This document shows positions 19,730-29,187 of a stretch of DNA of 62,192 nucleotides, one piece after another. Both the position numbers and the translations under genes were made by a program. The stretch comes from Bacillota bacterium (GTDB taxonomy: Bacteria > Bacillota > Clostridia > Oscillospirales > Ethanoligenentaceae). The stretch spans positions 1 through 62,192 of the forward strand of contig JAEWAU010000081.1 in assembly GCA_023391535.1 (NCBI GenBank), in the 5' to 3' direction. The stretch's first letter is position 1, and the number at the start of each line of letters is the position of its first letter. Below the pieces are notes generated by a model. The model saw only the letters and a list, made by a program, of their open reading frames with translations. It had not been told where the DNA came from and made no database searches.

Positions 19730-21364
19730 CTACATGCCGTCCGCGCCGTTTTCTCCGAGTCGTATGACCCGGTCGAACCGGTCGAGCATCACCCGGCGGT
19801 GGGTGATGACGAGCACCGCGCTTTTCCGCTTCAGGGAAAGAATCAGCTCCATGATCCTTTTCTCGTTGAGCGTGTCGAGCCCCGCGGTGGGCTCGTCGAA
19901 AATATAAACGGGCGCTTCCTTCAGGATGCAGCGCGCAACCGCGAGGCGCTGCAGCTCCCCGCCCGAAAAATTGGCGCCCCATTCGAACACCATGGAGTCG
20001 AGCCCCTGCGGGGACGCGTTTACGAGCCCGAGCAGCCCGGCTTTTTCGAGCGTGTCTTTCAGCCGCGCGTCGTCCGCGTCCGGGTCGGCGATGCGGAGGT
20101 TTTCCCGGATGGTTTCGTTGAAGAAATACGGCCGCTGGTCGCACACGGAGAACAGCCGCAGCCGTTCTTCCCCGGAAACCGTGCTCAGGTCCGTTTCGTT
20201 TAGCAGAACGCGGCCCGCGCACGGTGCGAGGAACCCGAGAATCAGGCTGATCAGCGTGGATTTTCCGCATCCGCTTTCCCCTACGACGGCGGTCGCCTCG
20301 CCCGCGCGCAGCCGCAGGCTCAAACCGCCGAGCAGTTCCCGGGAGCTTGGGTAGGAAAACCCGAGGGATTCGAGCGCCAGAATGGGCTCCACGCGGTTGG
20401 GCACGGAGCCGGAACCCGCGTCCGTCTTGGCTTCGGGCAGCGCGAAAACGGCGTTCGCGGCATCGCGGATTTTCCGGAAGACGGAGTAGACGTTTACCAC
20501 CTGGGAGGATTCGCTCACGATGGTGCTTACCGTGAGCGTTGCGGCGGCGATCATCACGCCGCCGAGCTTTCCCGCGGCGCCGAGCCGGCAGGCCGCGGTG
20601 AGAATGGCGAACAGCGAACAGCCCTGGAACAGCACGACGAGCCCCTCCGAGAACGCGGCCGTCTCGTGCAGCGAAAGGGCGCTTTCCCCGGCGCCGCGGA
20701 CGCTGCCGCCGATGCGCGCGAGCCACTGCCGCTGCCTGCCGTTTACGGTGATTTCGGCCATGCCGCCCATCATCTCGAGATATTCGTTGTAAAGCGCCCG
20801 CTGCTCCGCTTTCCGCCGGCTTTCCCTGCGGTCGGTCAGGGCGAAAAGCGGGAGCGGGAGCAGATAGACGAGAACGATAAAGACCGCCGCGAAAACCGCC
20901 GCCAGAGCGGCGCTGAAGGAGGCCGCCACGGCGATGCCGGCGGCGAGGAGCAGCGCCGAGGTCAGGATCGGGTAGAAAAACCGGAGAAAGCCGTTTTGCA
21001 GCGTCTCCACGTCGGTGAGCACGGTGGAAAGCATGTTCCCGCGCCGCCCCGAGGAATCGGGCAGGCGCGCGATCATCCGGTCGTACACGTACACGCGCAG
21101 ATCCTTCAAAATGCGGAAGGTGGTGCTGTGCGCGCTCATCCGTTCCAGATAGCTCAGCCCCGCGCGCCCGAGGCCGAAAAAGCGCACGAAAACGACGGGC
21201 ATCATGATGACGTCGTACGCCGGCATCAGGGCGGAAACGGAGATGATGAAGCCCGCCACGCCGAAGAGCCCGGCCGAAAAAAGGACGGTGCACATACTTA
21301 CAAAGCAGCAGAACACCACCCACCGCCCGCTGCTTTTCATGAGATAGCGAAAAAATTTACCCAT
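19730..21364 (-). CDS. cydC: Heterodimeric ABC exporter subunit CydC
   Basis: 544 residues: an N-terminal six-helix membrane domain (about 1-310) and a C-terminal ATPase. Walker A is GESGCGKST, the signature FSGGELQRLAVARC, Walker B VYIFDEPTAGLD and the switch His is in LVITHRR. With CydD it exports thiols and/or moves heme so that cytochrome bd can assemble. It starts 17 nt after the cydD stop. Confidence 0.92.
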   Translation of the reverse strand: MGKFFRYLMKSSGRWVVFCCFVSMCTVLFSAGLFGVAGFIISVSALMPAYDVIMMPVVFVRFFGLGRAGLSYLERMSAHSTTFRILKDLRVYVYDRMIARLPDSSGRRGNMLSTVLTDVETLQNGFLRFFYPILTSALLLAAGIAVAASFSAALAAVFAAVFIVLVYLLPLPLFALTDRRESRRKAEQRALYNEYLEMMGGMAEITVNGRQRQWLARIGGSVRGAGESALSLHETAAFSEGLVVLFQGCSLFAILTAACRLGAAGKLGGVMIAAATLTVSTIVSESSQVVNVYSVFRKIRDAANAVFALPEAKTDAGSGSVPNRVEPILALESLGFSYPSSRELLGGLSLRLRAGEATAVVGESGCGKSTLISLILGFLAPCAGRVLLNETDLSTVSGEERLRLFSVCDQRPYFFNETIRENLRIADPDADDARLKDTLEKAGLLGLVNASPQGLDSMVFEWGANFSGGELQRLAVARCILKEAPVYIFDEPTAGLDTLNEKRIMELILSLKRKSAVLVITHRRVMLDRFDRVIRLGENGADGM

Positions 21365-21381
21365 TGTTCACGCCTTTCCGG

Positions 21382-23103
21382 CTATTCCCACGCGGAGACG
21401 AGCGCGCTGTAAATGCCGCCCGCCGCCGTAAGCTCCCGGTGCGTCCCGGCTTCCGCGACGCGGCCGTTTTCGAGGACGTAAATCGTGCCGGCGTTTCGCA
21501 CCGTTTCGAGCCGGTGGGCGATTACGAGCACCGTGCGGCCCCGGGCAAGCTCGGAGAACGCCTGCCGGATCAGCTCCTGATTGTGCGAATCGAGCGCGGA
21601 AGTCGCTTCGTCCATCAGCAGCAGCGGGCAATCCTTCAGGTATGCGCGCGCGAACGAAAGCCGCTGCGCCTCGCCGGAGCTGATGTTCCCGCCGTTTTCC
21701 GAAAGGACGGTGTCGAGCCCCTGCGGCAGGTTTTTGAAAAACGGGAGCAGCGCGGCCTTTTCCAGCGCGGCCAGCAGCTCGGCGTCCTCCGCCGCGGGTT
21801 TTGCGAGGAGAAGGTTGCCGCGCAGCGTATCGTGGAAGACGTACGGCTTTTGCGGAATATAGGCGATACTGCGGCGCAGGGAATCCGGAGAAACGGCGCG
21901 GATATCCTCTCCGTTTACCAGAATGCGGCCCTCGTCCGGGTCGATGAACCGCATCAGCAGGTAGGAGAGCGTCGTTTTGCCCGAACCGCTTTTTCCCACC
22001 ACGGCGGTTACCTGCCCGACGCGCAGGCGCAGGCTCAGCCCGCTCAACGCTTCGCGCGCGGCGCCGGGGTAGGTGTAACGGAGCTCCGAAACGTCCACCT
22101 CGAGCCCGCCGCCGGCGGGCTCGGGCTGTTCGCGCTCGCCTGCCGGCCCGGCCGGCCGGGTGTCGATATACGGGAACAGAACTTTTACGGCGGCCGAGGC
22201 CGCCATCGCCGTGTGAAATTTCGCCCCGAATTTGCGGATGGCGTAATAATAATCGGGCGAGATCAGCAGGGCGAAGAACGCGCCCGAAAACGCCATGCGC
22301 CCGGCCATAAGCCGAAGGCCGAGCGAAACGGCGATCATGGCGATGCTGAGCGTAGCCGCGAGCTCGAGCACGAATGCGGAAAGAAAGGAGATCCGCAGGA
22401 CCTCCATCGTCATTTTGCGGAAATTTTCGCTGTTTTGCGCCACTTTTTCCCGGTACGATTTCGCCGCGCCGAATATTTTGAGCGTTTTCGCGCCGGAGAG
22501 AAAATCCAGCATGCTTCCGCTCAGGCGCTTCAGGCTTTCCAGCCTTTTCCCGTTGGCTTTTTTCGACTGCGCGCCCACGAGCGACAGAAAGAAAGGCAGC
22601 AGCGGCCCCGTCACCAGCATGATCAGGCCGGTGACGGCGTCGCGGCAGAACACGGCGGCCAGCAGCAGCGGCAGCGATACCGCCAGCACAAAAAACTGCG
22701 GCAGGTATTCGGAATAATACAGCTCGATCTTATCCGCCGATTCGAACACGCTCATGGCGAGCGCGCCGGAAGTCTCCCCGCCGCCCGCGGCGGGGCCGCG
22801 CGCCATAATTCCGCCGGTTGCCCGCAGCAGCAGATCGTTTTTTTTGCGTTCGGCCACAAGGCGGAAGCTCCGGCTGAAAAACGCCGTGGAAACGGCCCGC
22901 AGCAGGAGGGCGCAGCCAAGCGCGGCAAACCAAGGGACCTGCTTTGCGAAGGTCTGCTTCCGGATGAAGAGGTTGCTGACGGCTTCCGACATGGTGAACG
23001 CCACGGAAAAGGAGATCAGGAAAGAAACCAACCCGTTCAGAGCCATTCGCAGCAGGTATGCCGTTTCGCCGGAAACTTCCCTGAACAACCGCTTTTCAAA
23101 CAT
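21382..23103 (-). CDS. cydD: Heterodimeric ABC exporter subunit CydD
   Basis: 573 residues with the same ABC-exporter layout. Walker A is GKSGSGKTT, the signature SSGEAQRLSFARAYL, Walker B LLLMDEATSALDS and the switch His is in LVIAHRLETV. Position next to cydAB and pairing with cydC give the assignment. It lies 123 nt after cydB, separated by a strong GC hairpin. Confidence 0.92.
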   Translation of the reverse strand: MFEKRLFREVSGETAYLLRMALNGLVSFLISFSVAFTMSEAVSNLFIRKQTFAKQVPWFAALGCALLLRAVSTAFFSRSFRLVAERKKNDLLLRATGGIMARGPAAGGGETSGALAMSVFESADKIELYYSEYLPQFFVLAVSLPLLLAAVFCRDAVTGLIMLVTGPLLPFFLSLVGAQSKKANGKRLESLKRLSGSMLDFLSGAKTLKIFGAAKSYREKVAQNSENFRKMTMEVLRISFLSAFVLELAATLSIAMIAVSLGLRLMAGRMAFSGAFFALLISPDYYYAIRKFGAKFHTAMAASAAVKVLFPYIDTRPAGPAGEREQPEPAGGGLEVDVSELRYTYPGAAREALSGLSLRLRVGQVTAVVGKSGSGKTTLSYLLMRFIDPDEGRILVNGEDIRAVSPDSLRRSIAYIPQKPYVFHDTLRGNLLLAKPAAEDAELLAALEKAALLPFFKNLPQGLDTVLSENGGNISSGEAQRLSFARAYLKDCPLLLMDEATSALDSHNQELIRQAFSELARGRTVLVIAHRLETVRNAGTIYVLENGRVAEAGTHRELTAAGGIYSALVSAWE

Positions 23104-23142
23104 GCGCTATCCTCTTTGCGCGTTTCCGGTTCCGCAAAAGCG

Positions 23143-23186
23143 GGCCGCGCGCCGCCCCGCCTTCAGTAAACGTGCGGCGCGCGGCC
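23143..23186. terminator. GC hairpin between cydB and cydD
   Basis: A perfect 13-bp stem (23143-23155 with 23174-23186) around an 18-nt loop. On the plus strand five T follow. On the operon's strand only CGCTTTTG follows, so partial termination or mRNA processing between the oxidase genes and the exporter genes is plausible. Confidence 0.6.
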
Positions 23187-23226
23187 TTTTTCCCGGAACG
23201 GAAAGCGCTTTGCTTTTCCGGAAGGC

Positions 23227-24255
23227 TCAGTAAGGCACCGCGTCCCGCTCGGGCTCCGCGGAAGCGCTTTTTTCCGCGCTCTTCCGCGCGAACAGCCAGT
23301 AGGACCACGCCGTGTAGGCGATGACGATGGGCAGCAGGACGCAGGTCACCGCCGTCATGATGCGCAGGGTATACTGCGACGAGGACGAGTTGGTAACGGT
23401 GAGGCTGTTCGCCGCGGAGGTGCTGGAAATCATCACGTTCGGGAAGAGCGCCGCAAACAGGCCGCCCACCGCGCACACAATCGTCACGGCGTTGAGAATC
23501 AGCGCCGTCCCGGCTTTGCCTGCGCGCTTCGCAAAGTAGGATGCGGCGAACGCCGCGATCCCCAGCGCCAGTAAAACGGCCGAAAGCGGCTTCGCAAGCA
23601 GGTTCACCTGAATGGCCGCGGCCAGGAACAGGCCGGCCGCGAGCACGAGGACGACGATTCCGGAAACAGCGGCAACCGGCTTCAGTTTCAGCCCGCTTTC
23701 CGGCATCCGGAGCTCCAGCTCCACCGCACCGTGGTAAACGAAGAACGCCACCGCCGAAAGGCCGGAAAGCAGCGTGAGCGGGGAGAACAGGCTCAGCAGC
23801 GAGCCCGTGAAGACGTGACCGCCGTCGATGGGCAGGCCCTGCAGCAGCGAGGAAAGGGCCACCGCCAAAAGCAGGGGAGGGAGGAAATCGCCCGCCGCAA
23901 TGCAGAAATCCAGCGCTTTGCGCGCGGCGGGGGATTCCACGTTGTTCCGGTATTCGATGCTCACGCCGCGGACGATGAGCGCGGCCAGCAGCAGGAACAG
24001 GGCGATGTACATCCCGCTGAACATCGTGGCGTACCACAGGGGGAACGCAGCGAACGTCGCCCCGCCGGCCGTGAGCAGCCAAACCTCGTTCGCACCCCAG
24101 TGCGGGCCGATGGTGCGCAGAATCTGCCCCCTCACTTGGTCGTTTTTGGTGAGGAAAGGCAGGAGCATGCCGGTTCCGAAATCAATGCCGTCCAGGAAAA
24201 GATAAACGATGTAGAGCACGGCGATCAGGATGAACCACAATATCTGCAGAAACAT
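23227..24255 (-). CDS. cydB: Cytochrome bd ubiquinol/menaquinol oxidase subunit II
   Basis: 342 residues with eight or nine membrane helices. LQILWFILIAVLYIVYLFLDGIDFG-type N-terminus, then GPHWGANEVWLLTAGGATFAAFP and ALFLLLAALIVRGVSIEYR are the conserved CydB blocks. It forms the heterodimer with CydA. Its AGGAGG lies inside the 3' end of cydA, giving tight coupling. Confidence 0.96.
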   Translation of the reverse strand: MFLQILWFILIAVLYIVYLFLDGIDFGTGMLLPFLTKNDQVRGQILRTIGPHWGANEVWLLTAGGATFAAFPLWYATMFSGMYIALFLLLAALIVRGVSIEYRNNVESPAARKALDFCIAAGDFLPPLLLAVALSSLLQGLPIDGGHVFTGSLLSLFSPLTLLSGLSAVAFFVYHGAVELELRMPESGLKLKPVAAVSGIVVLVLAAGLFLAAAIQVNLLAKPLSAVLLALGIAAFAASYFAKRAGKAGTALILNAVTIVCAVGGLFAALFPNVMISSTSAANSLTVTNSSSSQYTLRIMTAVTCVLLPIVIAYTAWSYWLFARKSAEKSASAEPERDAVPY

Positions 24256-24258
24256 ATC

Positions 24259-25596
24259 TTACGCCTCCTGCGCGTCTTTTTTGGCGTATTTGATCATCAT
24301 GCCGATTTCAACAACCGCACAGAGGGTGTAAATCAGCAGGAAACCGACGATCGTGAAAAGCACCATGCCCGGCGTGAGATTGGGCGAAACGCCCTGATTG
24401 ACCTTGAGCAGCCCGTAGACGATCCACGGCTGGCGCCCCACCTCCGCCACGATCCACCCGAAGATGTTGGAGAGGAACGGCGCGGGGATCAGCCAGGCGG
24501 CGAGCAGAAGAAGCCACCGCGTTTGCGCAATTTTCTTCCTTCCCCACCAGATGAAGAGCAGCAGGCACAGCAGCGCCATAAGCCCGGCCATGAGGAGCAT
24601 GCCGCGGAAGCTCCAGAAGATCAGAGGCACCGGAGGAGTGTAGTTCCCGGGCCCGTATGTACTCTCGTCCTTCGCTTCGAGCTGGTTGATGCCCTGCACC
24701 GGGGCCGTGAGGTTCCCGTAGCTCAGGAAGCTGAGCAGGTCGGGAACGGTGAGCGCGAAGGTGTTGGTTTTGCCGTTCTGGTTGATGGAGGCGATTACGT
24801 TGAAGCCGGCGGGGCTTTCGGTGTTCCAGAGCGCTTCCGCGGCCGCCATTTTCATCGGCTGCGTCCGCACGGCGTTTTTACCCTGCGCGTCGCCCGCCCC
24901 GGCAACGGCGATGAGGGAAACGGCCCCCGCCACCGCCGCCACTTTCAGGGAGGCGGCAAACAGATCGGGCTGCTTTTTCCAAAGCAGCTTCAGCGCGCTG
25001 ACGCCGATGATGAAAAATGCGGCGGTGACGAATGAGGCCGCCACCGTGTGGGCGAATTCAAGCAGCGCGGCGGGGTTTGAGATCAGCGCACCGAAATTGG
25101 TCATGACGGCGCGCCCATTCTTGAGCGCATAGCCGGTGGGGTCCTGCATGAACGCGTTGGCCACCAGAATCCACAGCGCCGAAAGGCAGGTGGCGAAGGC
25201 GACGAGCCAGATGCTCACCACGCGCACGCCCTGCGCGATGCGGTCTTTTCCGAAGAGCCAGATGCCGATGAATGTGGATTCGAGGAAGAAGGCGGCCAGC
25301 GCTTCCACGGCAAGCGGCGCGCCGAAAATATCGCCCACGTAGGCCGAATACTGCGACCAGTTCATGCCGAATTCGAATTCCTGCACGATGCCGGTAACGA
25401 CGCCCAACGCGAAGTTGATGAGGAACAGCTTTCCGAAAAAGGCCGCGAGGCTGGAAAAACGGGTATCTTTTTTGGCGTACCCCACCGTTTCGAACACGGC
25501 TACGAAAAACGAAAGCCCGATGGTCAGCGGAACGAACAGGAAATGGTAGATCGTGGTGATGGCAAACTGCATTCTGGAAAGCACGGTAATATCCAT
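24259..25596 (-). CDS. cydA: Cytochrome bd oxidase subunit I
   Basis: 445 residues. It reduces O2 to water with quinol as donor. Heme ligands are recognisable as His18 (TTIYHFLFVPLTIG) and His183 (LLEFAHTVAAS), with a Met in SFRGMLLMAG. The GRQPW motif is in AEVGRQPWIVYGLL. The quinol loop is short, giving 445 residues against about 520 in the long-loop E. coli enzyme. ATG 25596 yields the family start MDITVLSRMQFA; the open frame to 25746 has no support. The 265-nt gap to the upstream prenyl synthase shows no clear promoter. Confidence 0.97.
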   Translation of the reverse strand: MDITVLSRMQFAITTIYHFLFVPLTIGLSFFVAVFETVGYAKKDTRFSSLAAFFGKLFLINFALGVVTGIVQEFEFGMNWSQYSAYVGDIFGAPLAVEALAAFFLESTFIGIWLFGKDRIAQGVRVVSIWLVAFATCLSALWILVANAFMQDPTGYALKNGRAVMTNFGALISNPAALLEFAHTVAASFVTAAFFIIGVSALKLLWKKQPDLFAASLKVAAVAGAVSLIAVAGAGDAQGKNAVRTQPMKMAAAEALWNTESPAGFNVIASINQNGKTNTFALTVPDLLSFLSYGNLTAPVQGINQLEAKDESTYGPGNYTPPVPLIFWSFRGMLLMAGLMALLCLLLFIWWGRKKIAQTRWLLLLAAWLIPAPFLSNIFGWIVAEVGRQPWIVYGLLKVNQGVSPNLTPGMVLFTIVGFLLIYTLCAVVEIGMMIKYAKKDAQEA

Positions 25597-25861
25597 TCTT
25601 GCGGGCGAATGCCCTTTCCCCCATTTCTGATGATGTTTTTCAGGTAGGCGCGCTTTTTTTTCGACAGGGCGCGCTTGCGGAATGTTTCCGGCGATGCTTC
25701 CACCTGCGGCAACGGAACGCCGCTTTTTCAAAACTGCCGCAGGCAAACCGGGGTGACGGCGCGGGCTTGCGTTTCAGCTGCCCGGCCAACCGCAGCCGCC
25801 TCCTTTTTCCGGGATGCAAAGGCACGCGCGCATGCGCTTATCCGCCTCCCTGCAATCTGTT

Positions 25862-26683
25862 TCAGGCGCCTGAAACCGCCCGGGAACCCTCCAGGTAGAC
25901 CTCCAGGGCAAGAAAACCCTCCGTTTGAAAAGAAGAGGGGAACGAGCGAAGATCCGTCCGGATCGCGTCGCCGCACGCCCGAATGGCCGCGCCGGAATCG
26001 AAACCCGCTTCGGGGGTGACGTCGCCGTCCCTGCAGTCGTCGAGCAGCTGGTAGAGCAGGCCGAGTTTTGCGCCCAGCTTGCCGAAGAGCGCGGCGGTAT
26101 CCGGCGCGGCACCGCACAGCACGGCCGCCTGCCTGCAGGAAAGCGAAAGGAGCGAGGAGGTTTTCCCCCCGATGATCCGGAAATACGCGCTTTCCGGCAC
26201 ATTCCTGCCCGCATACTCGTTCTGAAGCAGCTCCCCTTCGCACATGGAGGCGGCGGTTTCCAGCAGGTCTTCCACCTGTGCGGGTCCAAGGGCTGCACTG
26301 CAGAGCCGAATGGCCTTTATGTATAAGAGATTGCCGCAGAGCAGCGCGTTTCGAAAACCGTATACCTCATGGATGCATTTCCGGCCGCGGCGGAACCGGT
26401 CGTGGTCGAGCAGATCGTCGTGCACGAGGCTTGCCGTATGCAGCAGCTCCACGGCGGCGGCCAGCGCGGCCAGCCTGTTTTCGCGTTCCCTGCCGCCCCC
26501 GCCGATGCACGCGGAAGTGAGAAAAACGAGGAACGGACGGAGCATATGGCCCGGGACGCGCAAGGGATAGCCGGTCAGCTCTGCCGCGCGGGCGGATTCG
26601 CCCTCCGCCGCCGCTTCGGCGACCTTTGCGCGCACCTGCTCCAGAAAGGGTTCCGCTGCGCAGCGCAGTTCGTTCAGATCCAT
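25862..26683 (-). CDS. Polyprenyl diphosphate synthase, HepT-like
   Basis: 273 residues, shorter than the usual 320 or so. First Asp-rich motif LVHDDLLDHDRFRRG (Asp89, Asp90, Asp93), then GGKTSSLL, and second motif YQLLDDCRDGD (Asp215, Asp216, Asp219). It builds the isoprenoid tail of a quinone. Position at the head of a cluster that ends with menA suggests the two make the tail and attach it for cytochrome bd. ATG 26683 follows GAGG at 8 nt; GTG 26686 is an alternative. As with HepT, a small partner subunit may be needed, but none is seen. Confidence 0.85.
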   Translation of the reverse strand: MDLNELRCAAEPFLEQVRAKVAEAAAEGESARAAELTGYPLRVPGHMLRPFLVFLTSACIGGGGRERENRLAALAAAVELLHTASLVHDDLLDHDRFRRGRKCIHEVYGFRNALLCGNLLYIKAIRLCSAALGPAQVEDLLETAASMCEGELLQNEYAGRNVPESAYFRIIGGKTSSLLSLSCRQAAVLCGAAPDTAALFGKLGAKLGLLYQLLDDCRDGDVTPEAGFDSGAAIRACGDAIRTDLRSFPSSFQTEGFLALEVYLEGSRAVSGA

Positions 26684-26742
26684 CACAACAACCTCGCAAA
26701 AGCAAATGCCCTAAATTAGTATACTTTACAGCTACCTTTTAT

Positions 26743-26771
26743 AGTATAGAAAATTCCAGAGGAATAATCAA
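26743..26771 (-). promoter_or_regulatory. Sigma-A promoter of the hepT-cydABDC-menA cluster
   Basis: On the minus strand TTGATT (26771-26766), 17-nt spacer, TATACT (26748-26743), about 60 nt before the start. It is AT-rich against a GC-rich background. I see no Rex-type palindrome. Confidence 0.65.
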
Positions 26772-26860
26772 GGGATTTTGTCAAAATTTCCGGAACTCCG
26801 TGCAGAGCTGCCATGCATACGGGGCGGGGGATAAAAAACAGAGCGGAAACGGATAAAAAT

Positions 26861-26899
26861 TCGCCGCAAAGCCCTTAGAAGAAAGCCTTTGCGGCGGAT
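26861..26899. terminator. Hairpin in the hepT-DUF4886 intergenic region
   Basis: CGCCGCAAAG (26862-26871) pairs with CTTTGCGGCG (26887-26896). The surroundings are AT-rich, but no strong T-tract is present. The remainder of the 385-nt intergenic stretch holds the promoter at 26743-26771 and nothing else I can name. Confidence 0.45.
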
Positions 26900-27068
26900 T
26901 ATATCACCTCTTTCATCGGATATTCGTATGAGCCGGAAAGCGGAAGAAATGGTTTCCAATCCGTTCGGGCTGTGCTATACTCTGAGAAACGGAGCAAAAA
27001 GGCGGCGGCCGCTCCGCGGAGCCGCGCAGACTTTGCACAGATACTGAAACAGGAGGCAATCGCAAGCT

Positions 27069-27821
27069 ATGAAAATCCTCGCAATCGGCAACAGCTTTTC
27101 GCAGGATGCAACCGCTTATCTGCACGCCATGGCGGAATCCGGCGGCATCAAAACCAAAATCGTCAATCTGTACGTCCCGGGCTGTTCGCTGAAAACGCAC
27201 TGGGAAAACGTAAAGAACAACTTCGCGGCCTATGAGTACCAGAAAAACGGAGGAGAAGGGGAAAAAGCGGCCTCTGTTTTGAATACCCTGAGAGAAGAGG
27301 ACTGGGACGTCGTAACGCTGCAGCAGGCCAGCCACGACAGCGGCCTGGAAAGTACATACGAGCCCTATTTGAGGGATCTTTCCGATTTTGTCGCGCGGGA
27401 ATGCGGGAGCGCGCGGCGCATGCTCCATCAAACATGGGCATATGAGGACGGCTGCACGCACCCGGCGTTCGGAACCTACCGGAAAAGCTCGGAAGTGATG
27501 TACCGCGCCCTTTGCCGCGCTTACGATAAGGCGGCGGAGGAGCTGCATGTACCCCTGATTCCAAGCGGAAAGGCGATTCAGGAGCTCCGGAGCCTGAAGG
27601 AATTCGATTATCGGAACGGGGGCCAGTCGCTTTGCCGGGACGGGTACCACATGCACCTGCTGTACGGCCGGTACGCCGTCGCGGCCGTGTGGTACGAATC
27701 GGTGCTGAAGGGAAATATATTGGAGAATTCCTTTCGGCCGGACGCGGGAGGCGCGGAGGTGTCGGAGCATCTGCTTGAACTCATCCGGCAGACGGTGCAC
27801 CGCGTCTGCCGGGAAGCCTGA
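27069..27821 (+). CDS. DUF4886 protein, SGNH-hydrolase-like
   Basis: 250 residues. The N-terminal block ILAIGNSFSQDATAYLH carries the Ser of the SGNH fold. DVVTLQQASHDSG and the C-terminal CRDGYHMHLLYGRYAVAAVWY (Asp and His of the triad) follow. DUF4886 members are often encoded near polysaccharide-degradation genes and may be esterases of carbohydrate acyl groups. There is no signal peptide. ATG 27069 follows AGGAGG. The gene is monocistronic. Confidence 0.88.
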   Translation: MKILAIGNSFSQDATAYLHAMAESGGIKTKIVNLYVPGCSLKTHWENVKNNFAAYEYQKNGGEGEKAASVLNTLREEDWDVVTLQQASHDSGLESTYEPYLRDLSDFVARECGSARRMLHQTWAYEDGCTHPAFGTYRKSSEVMYRALCRAYDKAAEELHVPLIPSGKAIQELRSLKEFDYRNGGQSLCRDGYHMHLLYGRYAVAAVWYESVLKGNILENSFRPDAGGAEVSEHLLELIRQTVHRVCREA

Positions 27822-28476
27822 CCTCCGGCAGCCGCGTGAACACCGGCAGCGGCCCCTTTTGCCTGTTGAAAAGCCAGGGCATTTTTACTGAAAATCAGCT
27901 CCATGCAAAAGCTCAAAGACATGGCAAAACCGGGGCCGCGCTATTCGGCGCCGCCTCTCAGCTTTTTGTTTGCCTGTTTGCCTGAAACTTTTCTTTTTGG
28001 ATGCGGAACAAATAATGCTCTGCCGGGAACAACCGCTGAGCCGCAGAAGATCTGCTTTGACCGACAGCTCTTTTGCAGCGATTTCCTTGATAGGCAAACA
28101 GAACGGAGTGACGGTTTTGCCGTCCACCTCGTGCAGAAGTGACCGATGGGCCCGCACCCGCCGCGATACAGCGGCAAACGCAAAAAGCCGGTGGAAACCG
28201 GCTTTTTTTCTGCCGGTTTGTCCCGTGCCTCTCGCGGTTATACTGCCGTCCGGTGCGTTTCCAGCAGGACTCTCGGCGATGTCATCTCCCGCCCCCGGCC
28301 CGAAATATACGCAGGAAGCGGATGCCCATTCCGCTGCTGTAGGACAAGTTGGCTTGCCGGATCATAAGATGGAATACAGCCATGTTGTGGAGGGCTGCAT
28401 TATGTATAGCTACAGAGAAATTACGGATGCCCATGACAGGTATTTACGCTACCATGATCGGAGGTATTTGAAACAG
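27822..28476. other. Gene-poor region, possible remnant on the minus strand
   Basis: A 90-codon minus frame (28157-27885) includes HEVDGKTVTPFCLPIKEIAA, which looks like a decayed coding sequence, but I recognise no family. A plus-strand terminator lies at 28183-28206. The YmaF reading frame stays open upstream for about 170 codons without a plausible start. Confidence 0.3.
28183..28212 (+). terminator. Intrinsic terminator
   Basis: AAAAGCCGGT (28183-28192) pairs with ACCGGCTTTT (28197-28206), loop GGAA, followed by further T. Which transcript it ends is unclear. Confidence 0.75.
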
Positions 28477-28863
28477 ATGGAACCCAACATGGACAGGTAT
28501 TTTAAATGTGGTTCCGACGCACCGGAGCAGACGGTTCAAACACACACGCATGAGTTTGAATCGAGCACGAAGCTCGCCGAAGAGGGTGATGATCGGCATA
28601 ACCACCGTTTTGCCGGTGTGACAAGCGAGGTCATCCCGATCCGGGGCGGCAGCCACAAGCATACTATTTTCACGTTGACAGACTTCTTCGGCCATCTTCA
28701 CCAAGTGGCGGTGGAAACAGGGCCCGCCATTGACGTCGGCAACGGCAAGCACGTTCACTTCGTTTGCGGCAGAACAACGCTCGACGACGGCCATTTCCAT
28801 GAGTTTGCGTTCACAACCCTCATCGAAGCTCCGCTACTGCCTAACACGGACCCCGGCAAATAA
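28477..28863 (+). CDS. ymaF: YmaF family His-rich protein
   Basis: 128 residues. Repeated His clusters (QTHTHEFESSTKLAEEGDD, RHNHRFAGVTSEVIP, GGSHKHTIFTLTDFFGHLH, KHVHFVCGRTTLDDGHFHEF) are the hallmark of the YmaF family of Bacillota. Function is unknown; metal binding or spore association has been suggested by composition only. ATG 28477 follows GGAGG and gives the family length; ATG 28402 and 28370 are in frame upstream. Confidence 0.88.
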   Translation: MEPNMDRYFKCGSDAPEQTVQTHTHEFESSTKLAEEGDDRHNHRFAGVTSEVIPIRGGSHKHTIFTLTDFFGHLHQVAVETGPAIDVGNGKHVHFVCGRTTLDDGHFHEFAFTTLIEAPLLPNTDPGK

Positions 28864-29002
28864 AAAAACAGCCCTCGCCTTAGGCTAAAAGCAAGAGTTG
28901 TTTCACAGCCACCCGAGGCCCTTTCATGGGATTTCCTCACAGGCTGTCCCGCTTACCCGATTTTGGATGGGATGGAATAGCCCGGGACAAGGAGGCAATT
29001 AT

Positions 29003-29173
29003 ATGCGTGATCCCGAAGAACTTTTTGAGCGGTGTTGTTCGTGCGAGTTCGAAGACGATAGGGATCGTGACGATCGGGACGACCGCGACGACCGCGATTG
29101 CGACCCCTGCCGCCACTTTAACAGGAACTGCTGCATCGCATTTAAGCTATTCGTACGCCGCCGTTTCTTCTGA
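29003..29173 (+). CDS. Small Cys-rich protein with an Asp/Arg repeat
   Basis: 56 residues. The layout is an N-terminal CCSC cluster, a run of alternating Asp and Arg (about residues 18-31, DRDRDDRDDRDDRD), then CDPC, CC and a basic aromatic tail (VRRRFF). GGAGG sits 7 nt before ATG 29003 and a strong terminator follows, which supports a real gene. It is not recognised. Metal binding, coat association or RNA binding through the RD run are possibilities only. Another frame through the same DNA is Ala/Thr-rich but lacks a ribosome binding site. Confidence 0.55.
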   Translation: MRDPEELFERCCSCEFEDDRDRDDRDDRDDRDCDPCRHFNRNCCIAFKLFVRRRFF

Positions 29174-29187
29174 GATTTCGGTGCCCT

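Noticed and set aside
18420..21323. Minus-strand open frame of 967 codons
   Set aside because: Out-of-frame shadow across cydC, menA and the response regulator, which have clear motifs in their own frames.
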